The translations under genes and the position numbers were made by a program. This document shows, piece by piece, positions 7,574 to 16,791 of a stretch of 64,000 bases of DNA. The stretch comes from Hyphomicrobiales bacterium (GTDB lineage Bacteria > Pseudomonadota > Alphaproteobacteria > Rhizobiales > Rhizobiaceae). Under the pieces are notes generated by a model that made no database searches, was not told where the DNA came from, and saw nothing but the letters and a program-made list of their open reading frames with translations. The DNA is taken from the NCBI GenBank assembly GCA_900465665.1, contig UBJO01000048.1:31910-95909 (forward strand), read 5' to 3'. Within the stretch, counting starts at the first letter, position 1; every line of letters starts with the position of its first letter.

Positions 7574-8992
7574 TCAAAAACCGCCCAGCACCCTGTCCAG
7601 TGAGCCGATGGCCAAATCGACGTTCTGCCCATGCACGTTGGAAACCCCAAGAAGTAGACCACGCGGCGGTGTTGTGCTGAAATGATAATACGGCGACAGA
7701 GGAAAGGGTGCGATCCCGCTTTCCACGCCTCTTTGCGCAAGTGCCACGTCGTCGACAGCGTTGGATAGGTGGAGGATCAACGCGAGGCCAGCCTCTTCGA
7801 CATCGAAGCCACGGGCGCGTATCTCTCGCGCCAACAACGCGCGGCGCTCTGAATAAACGGCCTTCATTTTTCTCAGGTGACGCAGGTAGTGCCCACCGCT
7901 GATGAACTCTGCCAGAGCCAGCTGGGTTGTCCGATTGGGCGCTGGCGCGGTCATCGTCGTTGCCTCAAGAACGCCCGGTACAAGCGATCTAGGAGCCACC
8001 ATAAAGCCAAGTCCTAACGCAGGACTGATGGTTTTGCTGAAAGATCCCAGATAAATAACACGTTCACCGTTATTCATAGAGGCTAACGCGGGCTGGGCGC
8101 GTCCGTCGAGTTTCAGCTCGCTCAGATAATCGTCCTCGATAATGGAGGCGTCGTTGGCAATTGCCCATTCCAAGATCGCGGACCTCCGCTTAGCGGACAT
8201 CACGACACCAGTGGGAGCTTGTTGGCCCGGGGTGACTAGCGCGACAACGGCGCTTGGGGCTGAGACGATCCCTTGCGCGACGCAGATGCCCTCGTCATCA
8301 ACAGGGACTGGACTGACCGTGAGGCCCGCAAGCTCCAGCGCGCGGAGACCCACGGGATAGCCAGGTTCTTCCACCCAGGCGGTGCCGCCGCGTGCGCCCA
8401 AGCTTGTCAAAGCCAGTTGTAGGCCCTGACGATACCCACCTGTGATGAAGACCTGGTCCGGATGACAGACGATTTGTCTGCTTAGAGCAACGTGACTGGC
8501 TATCTGTTCCCGGAGAATCTGTTCGCCACGTGGATCAGAGTAGTTCCAATACATCAAAGCATCGGCACGTACCGCCGTCGATCTCATGCGAGACCATAGC
8601 TTCGCGGGAAAGACGTCGTAAGCGGGCACGCCCATCTTGAACGGCAAAGGCTTTGCGGAGTGGGGGCCCGAAAACCGCATCAACGAAGCACTGGCCGTTT
8701 CCGACAAGGCAGCCGGAACAACGGATCTCCGCGTGTTAACTCGCGTTCCGTCCGCTTTTGAACTTTCGACCAGGTTTTCGTGAGCAAGTCGCTCGTAGGC
8801 CGCGCGAACGGTGCCGCGCGCGACCCCCAACTGGATGGCAAGGTCACGCCCTGATGGCAACCTGGTTCCCTGCGGGAGTTGGCCGGTGTCTATCGCGCCG
8901 CGAATATTTAGATAGATTTGATCAGCTAGTGATCGTTGTGAGCTAGGGTCAACCGTGATCGATATCGGCTCGATGTGTGCTGGGTCAGTCAA
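7574..8992 (-). CDS. MocR-type regulator: GntR HTH fused to aminotransferase fold
   Basis: 472 residues if translation starts at TTG 8992, preceded by AAAGGTGA. The open frame continues 54 codons upstream, but that part is unlike the family. A GntR winged helix (~25-95, SLADQIYLNIRGAIDTGQLP) is followed by a fold-type I PLP aminotransferase domain. The PLP lysine is in YLGSFSKTISPALG, and EDDYLSEL matches the family's Asp region. MocR proteins sense amines, amino acids or PLP and often control the divergent gene. Here that is the Rrf2-AhpD-like pair starting at 9047. Confidence 0.87.
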   Translation of the reverse strand: MTDPAHIEPISITVDPSSQRSLADQIYLNIRGAIDTGQLPQGTRLPSGRDLAIQLGVARGTVRAAYERLAHENLVESSKADGTRVNTRRSVVPAALSETASASLMRFSGPHSAKPLPFKMGVPAYDVFPAKLWSRMRSTAVRADALMYWNYSDPRGEQILREQIASHVALSRQIVCHPDQVFITGGYRQGLQLALTSLGARGGTAWVEEPGYPVGLRALELAGLTVSPVPVDDEGICVAQGIVSAPSAVVALVTPGQQAPTGVVMSAKRRSAILEWAIANDASIIEDDYLSELKLDGRAQPALASMNNGERVIYLGSFSKTISPALGLGFMVAPRSLVPGVLEATTMTAPAPNRTTQLALAEFISGGHYLRHLRKMKAVYSERRALLAREIRARGFDVEEAGLALILHLSNAVDDVALAQRGVESGIAPFPLSPYYHFSTTPPRGLLLGVSNVHGQNVDLAIGSLDRVLGGF

Positions 8993-9046
8993 AGAGTCAC
9001 CTTTTGGGCCTGTCGCATCATAACGCGGACTGATAGAGGTAGAGTT

Positions 9047-9676
9047 ATGAATCAGAGATCGGAAAATGTCGAGGATGACCACAGCGGCGGCGACACTGAA
9101 GAAAACAAAAGTGGCAGCAGCCTTTACAGTATCTCCGTCGAATACGGGCTCCACTGTTTGCTCTGGCTGATGGACGACAAACGGCTGGCAAGTAGTCGCG
9201 ACCTTGCCGAAATGCAGGGCGTGTCGGTGGCGATGATTGCAAAAATCATGCCGCGCCTGGAGAAAAGCGGAATTGTAAGTTCGCGCGACGGCATCAAGGG
9301 CGGATATGAACTCGCAAGGTCCCCGACTGAGATTTCGATACTAGAAGTCGCTGACGCGATCGACGGCAGGCGAAAGATATTTGACTGCAAGGACGTGAGG
9401 CGGGGCTGCGTCTTGTTCGGCGGCGAACCACCGAGCTGGGCCGTGTCCGGGGTCTGCCGTATACATGTGGTCATGCTGCGCGCCGAAGAGGCGATGCGCT
9501 CGTCGCTTTCGAAAACCACGCTGGGCGACCTTGCTCAAGGAGAAGGTAGGCCGCAAGAGTTCGAAGACATGGTCGCCAACTGGTTCGGCGATCGGAAAAC
9601 GGCACGAGAAAAAGCCCGTGTCGCGGCGGTTAGAGATGGCTCTCGCCGAGGCCGCACGGCAAATAAGCCTCTCTGA
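9047..9676 (+). CDS. Rrf2-family transcriptional regulator
   Basis: 209 residues from ATG 9047. The HTH region is SVEYGLHCLLWLMDDKRLAS, followed by RDLAEMQGVSVAMIAKIM and RDGIKGGYELARSP, the classic Rrf2 wing. Three cysteines (DCKDVRRGC and later SGVCRIH) could hold an Fe-S cluster or act as thiol switches; the spacing differs from NsrR. The C-terminal tail (~150-209) is charged and longer than usual. It diverges from the MocR gene and precedes the AhpD-like gene in the same direction, so regulation of that gene by redox signals is a fair guess. Confidence 0.85.
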   Translation: MNQRSENVEDDHSGGDTEENKSGSSLYSISVEYGLHCLLWLMDDKRLASSRDLAEMQGVSVAMIAKIMPRLEKSGIVSSRDGIKGGYELARSPTEISILEVADAIDGRRKIFDCKDVRRGCVLFGGEPPSWAVSGVCRIHVVMLRAEEAMRSSLSKTTLGDLAQGEGRPQEFEDMVANWFGDRKTAREKARVAAVRDGSRRGRTANKPL

Positions 9677-9840
9677 GTAAAGCTACGACTGTTTCGTCGC
9701 GCGCATGACGAGGGCGGAGCTGTGTCGTGTCAACAGCATCACAATCATTCCCGTCGTTGCGCAGAGACGCGACTGCGGCCGCTTTTATTGATCCACCGCG
9801 GCGTAGGCGGGCCGCGATTTCGAGAAACAAGGATACAAAA

Positions 9841-10290
9841 ATGTCTCGCTTGAATTGGTTCGAAGCTTCCCCGGAAGGCGCGAAGGCTCTTGGTGGCATC
9901 CACCAATATGTCACTAAAAGCACCAACCTCCCGGACCAACTGGTTCACTTGGTGTTCCTGAGGGTGTCCCAGATCAACGGATGCGCTCACTGCATCGACA
10001 TCCACTCCAGAGATCTTATCAAAGGCGGCATGTCCGTCGAAAAAACCCTTCTGGTTCCGGTCTGGCATGAGGCCGAGTATCTGTTTACAGAACAGGAACG
10101 TGCGGCATTGGCTTGGACCGAAGAGGTGACGCTTGTGAGTGAGACACATGTGTCTGACGAGGCTTACGCGGCGGCGTCAGCGGCCTTTAGCCCGAAAGAC
10201 CTTGTCGACCTCACGATCACCATCGGGGCAATGAACGCTTTCAACCGAATGGGCGTCAGCTTCCGCGTGAAACCCGCAGCCAAGGCTTAA
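9841..10290 (+). CDS. AhpD-like carboxymuconolactone decarboxylase family protein
   Basis: 149 residues from ATG 9841, with AAGGA upstream. The key motif is NGCAHCIDIHSRDL, the C-x2-C-x3-H active site of AhpD-like thiol peroxidases. The remaining helices (ALAWTEEVTLVS, DLTITIGAMNAFNRMGVSFR) fit the single-domain family. Such proteins remove peroxides with a thiol relay. It follows an Rrf2 regulator and is terminated by a hairpin. An earlier in-frame start at 9727 adds a non-conserved tail and was not used. Confidence 0.9.
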   Translation: MSRLNWFEASPEGAKALGGIHQYVTKSTNLPDQLVHLVFLRVSQINGCAHCIDIHSRDLIKGGMSVEKTLLVPVWHEAEYLFTEQERAALAWTEEVTLVSETHVSDEAYAAASAAFSPKDLVDLTITIGAMNAFNRMGVSFRVKPAAKA

Positions 10291-10308
10291 CAACTCGTCG
10301 AGACCGTC

Positions 10309-10344
10309 GGTCCGCACCTCCGATACAATTAGAGGGGGCGGACC
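10309..10344 (+). terminator. Terminator-like hairpin after the AhpD-like gene
   Basis: GGTCCGC (10309-10315) pairs with GCGGACC (10338-10344), and inner CCTC/GAGG pairs can extend the stem. It is 19 bases after the stop codon. No T run is present. Confidence 0.5.
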
Positions 10345-10525
10345 GCAACGTTGGCCAGATGCTGTTGCAAACTGCGAGACAGTTACACGAAGCTCCAAAC
10401 TGGCGCTTTCGTCATGCTCGGCCGTCTGTCAGCGCTGACCTATCTTCCGGATATAGATCCGATCGCAGCAAAGCCGCACTCGGTCTCGATCGAGTGGGTA
10501 CACTATTGAATGGAAGGAAATTGCG

Positions 10526-11188
10526 ATGTCTGAGCAGGTCGAATTTAAGGGCGACGCGCCGACTGTCAGCATCATCGATAACGACGAATCCGCACGTAAG
10601 TACCTTGTGGATTTGCTTTCTTCCCACGATATCGAGGCCGACGGATACGAATGTCCTGGTGACTTTCTTGCAAACATCGGCGTCGATAGACATGGGTGCA
10701 TCTTGCTAGATGTAGATATGCCTGATCTCAATGGTCTACAGTTTCAGCTCCGTCTGAGAGCTCTTGGATGCAGGCAGCCTCTTGTCTTGATAACGAGTCT
10801 GGATGACGTGCGGGTATCGGTTGACGCTTTGAACGCCGGAGCTACGGACTTCCTCTTCAAACCGCTCGAAAGCACGGATGTGATGGCGGCGACGATGCGG
10901 GCCGTGCGGGAAGACGGCTTCAGGCGCTCGCTGCAGCAACACGCAGACGAAGCATACCAGAATGCTCAACTCCTGACGCCAAGAGAGCGGGAAGTCATGA
11001 AGCTCGTCACGGACGGCCTTCTGAACAAGCAAATTGCGTTCGAGATGGGCATTAGCGAAATTATGGCTAAGTTACACCGCGGCCGTATGATGAGGAAGAT
11101 GCGATGCCGTTCTTTGAGTGAACTCGTCCGCCAGTACGACTTGCTTGTTTCAAGGAGCGTCCCAGTCTTGGACAAGGCAGCGTGCTGA
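10526..11188 (+). CDS. FixJ-like response regulator
   Basis: 220 residues from ATG 10526, with GAAGGAAA upstream. A receiver domain (~12-125) has the acidic pair in IIDNDE, the phospho-acceptor Asp in CILLDVDMPDLNG, the Ser/Thr in LITSLDD and the Lys in FLFKPLE. The C-terminal LuxR-type HTH reads LLTPREREVMKLVTDG and MGISEIMAKLHRGRMMRKM. No histidine kinase is adjacent, so it is an orphan whose partner lies elsewhere. In rhizobia, relatives act in oxygen or nitric oxide responses, consistent with nearby hmp, but the target is unknown. Confidence 0.88.
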   Translation: MSEQVEFKGDAPTVSIIDNDESARKYLVDLLSSHDIEADGYECPGDFLANIGVDRHGCILLDVDMPDLNGLQFQLRLRALGCRQPLVLITSLDDVRVSVDALNAGATDFLFKPLESTDVMAATMRAVREDGFRRSLQQHADEAYQNAQLLTPREREVMKLVTDGLLNKQIAFEMGISEIMAKLHRGRMMRKMRCRSLSELVRQYDLLVSRSVPVLDKAAC

Positions 11189-11364
11189 CCATGGCAAGTT
11201 GAGCAACAAAGCTGCGGACTTGTGTCAGTTCGTTCATCCGCATGTCTGCGAGCCTAGCGTGATCTTACGCTCTTTGCCTGCGCGAGGCCGACCGTTCGCA
11301 CTCCCTAAGGAAGCGCATACGTCTGTATAGTTGAAAACAACTTGCAATGCGGTAAATCTCACCC

Positions 11365-12408
11365 ATGACAACTGCGCCATGTTCTTCTAGCAGCTTTCAA
11401 CATTTGCCTAGAGCAGACCCGATGATCGACCCTTTTCAGCGGGCCGTCACCTATCTGCGTGTCTCGGTGACCGATCGCTGCGATTTCCGCTGCACCTATT
11501 GCATGGCCGAGAACATGAACTTCCTGCCGAAGAAGGATCTTCTGACGCTGGAAGAGCTGAACAGGCTTTGTTCCGCCTTTATCGCCAAGGGTGTTCGCAA
11601 GCTGCGACTGACCGGCGGCGAGCCGCTGGTGCGCAAGAACATCATGCATCTCGTGCGCCAACTCGGCCAACAGATCGGCTCCGGCCTCGACGAGCTGACG
11701 CTGACCACCAACGGCTCGCAGCTCGCGCGCTATGCCGATGAGCTCTACGATTGCGGCGTTCGCCGCATCAACGTGTCGCTGGATACCCTCAATCCCGACA
11801 AGTTCCGCGAGATCACCCGCTGGGGCGACTTCCACAAGGTCATGGAAGGCATCGACGCCGCCCAGAAAGCGGGCCTGCACATCAAGCTCAACGCGGTCGC
11901 CTTGAAGGATTTCAACGACGTCGAGATGCCTGAGATGATCCGCTTCGCCCATGGTCGCGGCATGGATCTGACGGTGATCGAAACCATGCCGATGGGAGAG
12001 ATCGAGGAAGATCGCACCGATCGCTATCTGCCGCTCTCCAAGCTGCGCACCGATCTCGAAAAGCAGTTCACCATGAGCGACATCGGCTGGCGCACGGGCG
12101 GCCCTGCCCGCTACGTCACCGTCGAGGAAACCGGCGGTCGCATGGGCTTCATCACGCCGATGACCCATAATTTCTGCGAGAGCTGCAACCGCGTGCGCCT
12201 CACCTGCACCGGCACGCTCTACATGTGCCTCGGCCAGAACGACGCCGCCGACCTGCGCTCGGCCGTACGGGCAACCGAGGACGACGGATTGCTCTACGCC
12301 GCGATAGACGAAGCGATTTCCCGCAAGCCCAAGGGCCACGACTTCATCATCGACCGCACCCATAACCGCCCCGCTGTTAGTCGCCATATGAGCGTAACGG
12401 GAGGGTAA
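11365..12408 (+). CDS. moaA: GTP 3',8-cyclase, molybdenum cofactor biosynthesis
   Basis: 347 residues from ATG 11365, or 328 from ATG 11422 (MIDPFQRAVTYLRVS), which fits the family start as well. The radical-SAM cluster is TDRCDFRCTYC, and the second Fe-S cluster uses HNFCESCNRVRLTC. The essential C-terminal Gly-Gly is intact (MSVTGG). The enzyme converts GTP to 3',8-cyclo-GTP with MoaC. No other moa or moe gene is in the window. Its bases look more GC-rich and its codons more uniform than its neighbours, so it may have come in separately or be a second copy. Confidence 0.95.
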   Translation: MTTAPCSSSSFQHLPRADPMIDPFQRAVTYLRVSVTDRCDFRCTYCMAENMNFLPKKDLLTLEELNRLCSAFIAKGVRKLRLTGGEPLVRKNIMHLVRQLGQQIGSGLDELTLTTNGSQLARYADELYDCGVRRINVSLDTLNPDKFREITRWGDFHKVMEGIDAAQKAGLHIKLNAVALKDFNDVEMPEMIRFAHGRGMDLTVIETMPMGEIEEDRTDRYLPLSKLRTDLEKQFTMSDIGWRTGGPARYVTVEETGGRMGFITPMTHNFCESCNRVRLTCTGTLYMCLGQNDAADLRSAVRATEDDGLLYAAIDEAISRKPKGHDFIIDRTHNRPAVSRHMSVTGG

Positions 12409-12565
12409 GTCCCAAATGGTTGACCATTTTCCTTGTGTGGCCAAGAGCAACTCGTCGGCTGCAATCCGGTTGTGCGGAAATCATAGAGCGAACGGTTTAA
12501 GTATGAAGATGGGCAGCGCCGCTCTCCGGTGTCTTCTCAGTCTAGCGATTTGAAAGGCGCGCGGC

Positions 12566-14083
12566 ATGAACCAGGACTTCATCAGCGCGCTCCTCGGAGA
12601 GCCAGTCGCGCAGTTCGCTTTGCTCGTGGTGATCCGGCTATCGGTGAACCTGATTACCGGTGAGAACGCGATCGCGAAGCTGGCAGCCAACCTTGTCTTT
12701 TTCGCCGCCCTCACTGCCTTGTTGCTCTACCACAAGATTCCGCCCTATCTCGTTGATGCTTCGGTATCAAGCGTGTCCGACCGTGTCGCTTCTGGGGCGT
12801 TGAAAGCTATCTGGTGGATAGGTGGTGCGATGGTTCTCGCGAGCCTCGTGCGGACGTTCTTGATCTTCGAGCGGAAGCCAAAGGAAGGACGGCTCCTGCA
12901 GGACTTGCTTGTCGGCGTGATCTACCTCGGCGCAACGCTCAGCATCATCGCCTATGTCTTCAGTTTGCCTGTCGGAACCCTTATTGCCACATCTGGGGTA
13001 TTCGCGATCGTTCTCGGTCTCGCGCTTCAGAGCACGCTCAACGATGTCTTCTCCGGCATCGCACTCAACATCGGGCGTCCTTTGTCCGTCGGCGACTGGA
13101 TTGTGATTGACGACAGCACGCAGGGCAGGGTCGTCGAGACGAACTGGCGGTCCACAGAACTCTTGAATGGCACGAACGACCTCGTAGTAGTGCCGAACAG
13201 TGTCTTGGCCAAGTCGAAGATCGTCAACATCAGCGGGCCGGACATGTCTCACGGTGCCTCGTTGCACGTGCGGTTGTTCCCTACAAAGCCGCCAGCGGCT
13301 ATCTTGCAAGCGATGGAGCGCGTACTCCTCAGCAGCAATTCCATCCTGAAATCACCGCCGGCCTCGGCGAACATTATCGGCCTCGATCGCACCGCGTTGA
13401 GCGTCGAGCTCTCATTCCGGGTTGGCGATCTAGGCGAAGTGTCTTCTGCTCGAAACGAATTATACGACCTTGTCTACCGTCATGTGGACGCCGCTGGATT
13501 GCAGCTCGCCTGGGCCGAAGGCGCTGCACCGTCGCCATCGGTCTTCGACTTACCGCAAGATCCAGGCGTTAAACGACAAACCACTCCAAGGCGTTTGATG
13601 GACGCCATTCCTTTATTTTCTGCACTTACCAGCGAGGAGAAGGACGATTTGGCAACTAAGATGAACCGGTTGGCCTTCAAGAAAGGCGACGTAGTGGCCC
13701 GCCGAGGTACGGCACTGACGTCGTTGATGATCGTCCGGAGCGGGGTGATGGCCATTGAGGAGGTTGAAGAGGGAAGTAGCGTGGAGCTTGAGCGTCTCGC
13801 GCCTGGTGATGTGTTCGGCGAACGTGGCGTACTCATGGGGGCGCTGGAGCTGGGCGATGTTCGGGCTCTTACCGCATCCGTCGTGTATGAGATTCCCAAG
13901 GAGAGGTTCGCAGACATCATGCGGTTGCGACCCGCGATCGCGGAGGACTTGGCGAGTCTGCTCAGCGCGCGGACTATGGCCGAGGAGCGGCTCCACGATG
14001 CAAGCCGAACTCATGGTGCGACAGCGCCGCCTTCGGTGGCAGCAAGAATCAGACATCTATTCCATCTAGCGGCAGGTCAGTAG
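12566..14083 (+). CDS. MscS-family channel with C-terminal cyclic nucleotide-binding domain
   Basis: 505 residues from ATG 12566. The N-terminal third has about four membrane segments (for example FALLVVIRLSVNLITG, ANLVFFAALTALLLYH, VYLGATLSIIAYVF-like). The MscS pore helix and beta domain follow (LGLALQSTLNDVFSGIALNI, RPLSVGDWIVI, VVVPNSVLAKSKIVN). From about residue 345 a cNMP-binding fold follows (IPLFSALTSEEKDDL, RSGVMAIEE, GDVFGERGVLMG). This arrangement is known in some bacterial nucleotide-gated MscS relatives. It would release solutes on hypo-osmotic shock, tuned by cAMP or a similar ligand. Confidence 0.88.
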   Translation: MNQDFISALLGEPVAQFALLVVIRLSVNLITGENAIAKLAANLVFFAALTALLLYHKIPPYLVDASVSSVSDRVASGALKAIWWIGGAMVLASLVRTFLIFERKPKEGRLLQDLLVGVIYLGATLSIIAYVFSLPVGTLIATSGVFAIVLGLALQSTLNDVFSGIALNIGRPLSVGDWIVIDDSTQGRVVETNWRSTELLNGTNDLVVVPNSVLAKSKIVNISGPDMSHGASLHVRLFPTKPPAAILQAMERVLLSSNSILKSPPASANIIGLDRTALSVELSFRVGDLGEVSSARNELYDLVYRHVDAAGLQLAWAEGAAPSPSVFDLPQDPGVKRQTTPRRLMDAIPLFSALTSEEKDDLATKMNRLAFKKGDVVARRGTALTSLMIVRSGVMAIEEVEEGSSVELERLAPGDVFGERGVLMGALELGDVRALTASVVYEIPKERFADIMRLRPAIAEDLASLLSARTMAEERLHDASRTHGATAPPSVAARIRHLFHLAAGQ

Positions 14084-14174
14084 GAAAGTGCTTCACCAAT
14101 TACGGAGGGGTGGGCTGTCAGTACCGGAGCAATACTCCCTAATAGTGCCGTTTGAATCTTCCTCAGGTGCTGCG

Positions 14175-14214
14175 GCCGCTGGTCTTCCGGGGCGCGCCCC
14201 GGAAGACCAGCGGC
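14175..14214. repeat. 40-bp perfect palindrome without loop
   Basis: The left half GCCGCTGGTCTTCCGGGGCG (14175-14194) is followed at once by its exact reverse complement (14195-14214), centred on GGCGCGCC. The rest of 14084-14596 shows no gene. The palindrome lies about 90 bases after the MscS-like gene. It could act as a two-way terminator, but no T run follows. Confidence 0.9.
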
Positions 14215-14596
14215 GCTTCATCGGATTGCCTCCTCGACCACCAATGCCGGTAATGTGCGGGCGTGCCAAATGGTGGGACCCCTTCCACTATGCAATGCAT
14301 TAGGTAATTGTCATGTGCTGGACAAGCGGATGCGTTGTGATGGAAGAACGTCAAAAGGGCGTGAGATTTGGGAAGCGCTACGACGAACCTTGCGGCGTTT
14401 CTGCAACAACGGCACACCTCATGTGTCGTGTACAGCCGTCAAAAGAGCGCCTTAAAGTAATCCGGTCCTGTTAGGTAACGGGTACTCGACGCGATGGCTG
14501 TGACGGATCGCCTGGCATCGATTTTGACCGCTTACTATATACCGCGACTACAGGAAAATTCGCACAAAGAACTCCAGCATGGCGTTGATCTCTCTC

Positions 14597-14797
14597 TCAG
14601 CTCAGCACCATAGCCCGCAACTGCTCAGGCTCGCGCACCCCTTGCGTCCACAGGTTCGTCATTGCGAGACTTATTCGAAGAACCGCTACGCGATCACGCT
14701 CAATTCCGAGTGCGCGGCACACCGACTTCAGTGCGGCGTTGAAGACTGCGAGATCAGGGGGAGTATACGGTGGGGCCGACCTATGCTGATTACTCAT
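14597..14797 (-). CDS. Small hypothetical protein, 66 aa
   Basis: Starts at ATG 14797 behind GAGGA with good spacing. The protein begins MSNQHRSAPPYTPPDLAVF and continues with two amphipathic helices (NAALKSVCRALGIERDR, VAVLRISLAMTNLWTQG). I do not recognise a family. The composition is protein-like, and the ribosome site supports expression. Confidence 0.6.
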   Translation of the reverse strand: MSNQHRSAPPYTPPDLAVFNAALKSVCRALGIERDRVAVLRISLAMTNLWTQGVREPEQLRAMVLS

Positions 14798-15358
14798 GTT
14801 GTCCTCGGGGCCACTGTCGATCACGACGATCTATCTTGATTCGGCGAAATTCGCCAATTTCGGGATCCAACGAAATGGCTTCGCGGGATGCGAGCGGGCT
14901 GGCGTCACGCCTATCAAGGCGCAGGACCGCATGTCCACAATGAATTCCGAATAGCCGGTCTTTCACGGGCGTGTCCGAGCAGGGTTGGGAATGGCATCGC
15001 GTCAATTTCCATATCCAGCTATACCAGTGCGGAGTTAAGTAACTCGGTTCCGTCAAGTTCCGGTAGGCTCCTGCCGACCGATACGACCTCCCGGCCGATC
15101 CAGTGGGGGATACAGCTTGATATTAGGTGCACTGCGAGGCAAGGCCAGTATCGGTCCACGCCGCTGCACACTATCTAGCAGATCGCCCAAAGCGAGGGTG
15201 ATATAAAGCTTCTAATTTTGAAGCGGAAAGTGAGATCGACCTTCCTGCCGCAAGAGCCCGTAAGTCGCGTGGTACCGGGAAACAATTCTCCAACTTCTAT
15301 GCTTTGTTAAGCCCGGCATGATAGTTTGCACCAAACTGCTTCAAAGCGTCTTGCATCA
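14798..15358. other. Spacer with traces of decayed coding sequence
   Basis: On the minus strand, pieces in two frames look protein-like: MEIDAMPFPTLLGHARERP in one (around 15010), then a segment with ASREAISLDPEIGEFRR in another (around 14860), as if a small gene had shifted frame. No intact gene is supported. The last 60 bases before 15359 are similar to the bases before the paralogous pseudogene at 31959 (shared TTTGTTAAGCCCGG and AAACTG), so they probably hold a common promoter or leader. Confidence 0.35.
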
Positions 15359-16447
15359 ATGTCGATCGATTACACCACCATCCACCTTTGCAACTCAATA
15401 CTAAATCTCAGCTATGCTGGAATGTTTCTGGCGCTCTGGCTGCGTCGTCGAGAGCCAGAATTACTTCTGTGGGGGGCGAGCCTTTTTCTGGTATCGGCAG
15501 CCGTCTATGGTTTCACAGTCTCTCGAAACTCATTCTTCGTCGGATGCCTCCTGGCAACAATCTCCGCTAACATATCTGTAACGTGGAGTGGTGCGCGTGC
15601 CTTCGACGGCCGTGAGCCATTTCACTGGCATCTCTGCATCGCGCCAATCGCCACGTTTGTTACTTACGTTTTCCTATCTCACCTTGACAGCAGGATCGAA
15701 GGAAGTGCGATAGCTACGGTGCTGCTGGCCGTGAATGTCGCGATGGCAAGCCGATACTTTGTCCGCCAAGGCAGTGGTTATGCGCGGAAAGCTACGGGCT
15801 GGGTACTCGGTGCCTACGCTCCGCTGTACCTCGCTTCCATAGCGTTGAACTGGGCTTATTCAAGCAGTCAGGCATCCGCGATACTGATACTGGTGGGAGA
15901 CTTTGTCCTCAACAACGCTTTCGTTGTCGGTCTCTTCGCGATGATGGAAGAGAGAGCACGTGAAGCGCTTCGGAAACTTGCGGTAACTGATCAATTGACA
16001 GGCGCATTAAACAGAGCGGGGTTGATTGCAAAGGTTTCCAGCAGCGGGTTTTTGACCGGACGCGCGCTACTCGTTGCGGACCTGGATCACTTCAAGGGTG
16101 TAAATGACGCGTTTGGACACACTGGAGGGGATGTGGCGCTTCGAACTTTTGTAGAGCGAGCAAGCAAGTGTCTTAGACCCGAAGAGTTTGTCGCAAGGCT
16201 CGGGGGCGAGGAATTCGGAGTTTTGGTGAAAGCCTCCGACCTGCGGCAAGCATCCGATCGGGCAGAGCAAATTCGAAATCAAATCGCGTCTGAGCCTGTT
16301 ATGTGGGGGTGGACACCGATCGAATTGACCACAAGCATTGGTGTGGCGATCGCTGACACGTCAGATACGATCGAGACGCTTATGAATCGGGCAGACAAGG
16401 CGTTATACATTGCAAAACGCTCCGGACGTAATCGCGTGGCGGCCTAG
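15359..16447 (+). CDS. Membrane-bound diguanylate cyclase (GGDEF)
   Basis: 362 residues from ATG 15359 (MSIDYTTIHLCNSILNL). The N-terminal ~190 residues form about six membrane segments, including FLVSAAVYGFTVSR and ILILVGDFVLNNAFVVGLFAM, a MASE-like sensor. The GGDEF domain follows (DQLTGALNRAG, LLVADLDHFKGVNDAFGHTG, VARLGGEEFGV). The active-site GGEEF is intact, so c-di-GMP synthesis is expected. The inhibitory RxxD is not evident. A close paralogue at 31959 is interrupted by a stop codon. It stands alone, with no phosphodiesterase nearby. Confidence 0.9.
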   Translation: MSIDYTTIHLCNSILNLSYAGMFLALWLRRREPELLLWGASLFLVSAAVYGFTVSRNSFFVGCLLATISANISVTWSGARAFDGREPFHWHLCIAPIATFVTYVFLSHLDSRIEGSAIATVLLAVNVAMASRYFVRQGSGYARKATGWVLGAYAPLYLASIALNWAYSSSQASAILILVGDFVLNNAFVVGLFAMMEERAREALRKLAVTDQLTGALNRAGLIAKVSSSGFLTGRALLVADLDHFKGVNDAFGHTGGDVALRTFVERASKCLRPEEFVARLGGEEFGVLVKASDLRQASDRAEQIRNQIASEPVMWGWTPIELTTSIGVAIADTSDTIETLMNRADKALYIAKRSGRNRVAA

Positions 16448-16791
16448 AGCCGAGTACATCGAGAGCTGTTGCTGACCATTCTGTAGCGCAATCTACCAAC
16501 TCAAACTCATCTCGCGTTCCCGCGCGATGAGCGTGAAAGCTTCCGCGCAATCTAAGTGCCGCTGCCCCTCTTCTCGATAGAATTGCGCTCGCAGAGCGCC
16601 CGACTTTATTAATTCTGAGACGATGCTCCCCAGCTTTGTGACCGAATCTTTTGTCTCTATGCGCCAGTGGATAAATTCGAAAACTGGTTAGCCGGCTTCG
16701 CCATTCGATTCCTAGTAGGTAACCCAAAGGGTATCTTGGAGCATCATCGCGTGGATATATAGTCGGCCTGGATAAGTCACGAGGCATAGGC
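16448..16791. other. Spacer, no supported gene
   Basis: A 137-codon minus-strand frame covers this spacer and the end of the GGDEF gene, but its composition (Arg-, Pro- and Ser-rich, no domain) suggests a chance frame. No RNA or repeat was recognised. Confidence 0.4.

Noticed and set aside
11359..12450. Long minus-strand frame of 363 codons opposite moaA
   Set aside because: It is the antisense shadow of moaA, with no domain, and moaA itself is unmistakable.
14948..14958. TCCGAATAGCC resembling the end of the RuvC element
   Set aside because: Only 11 bases match, there is no partner repeat and no flanking duplication; likely chance.
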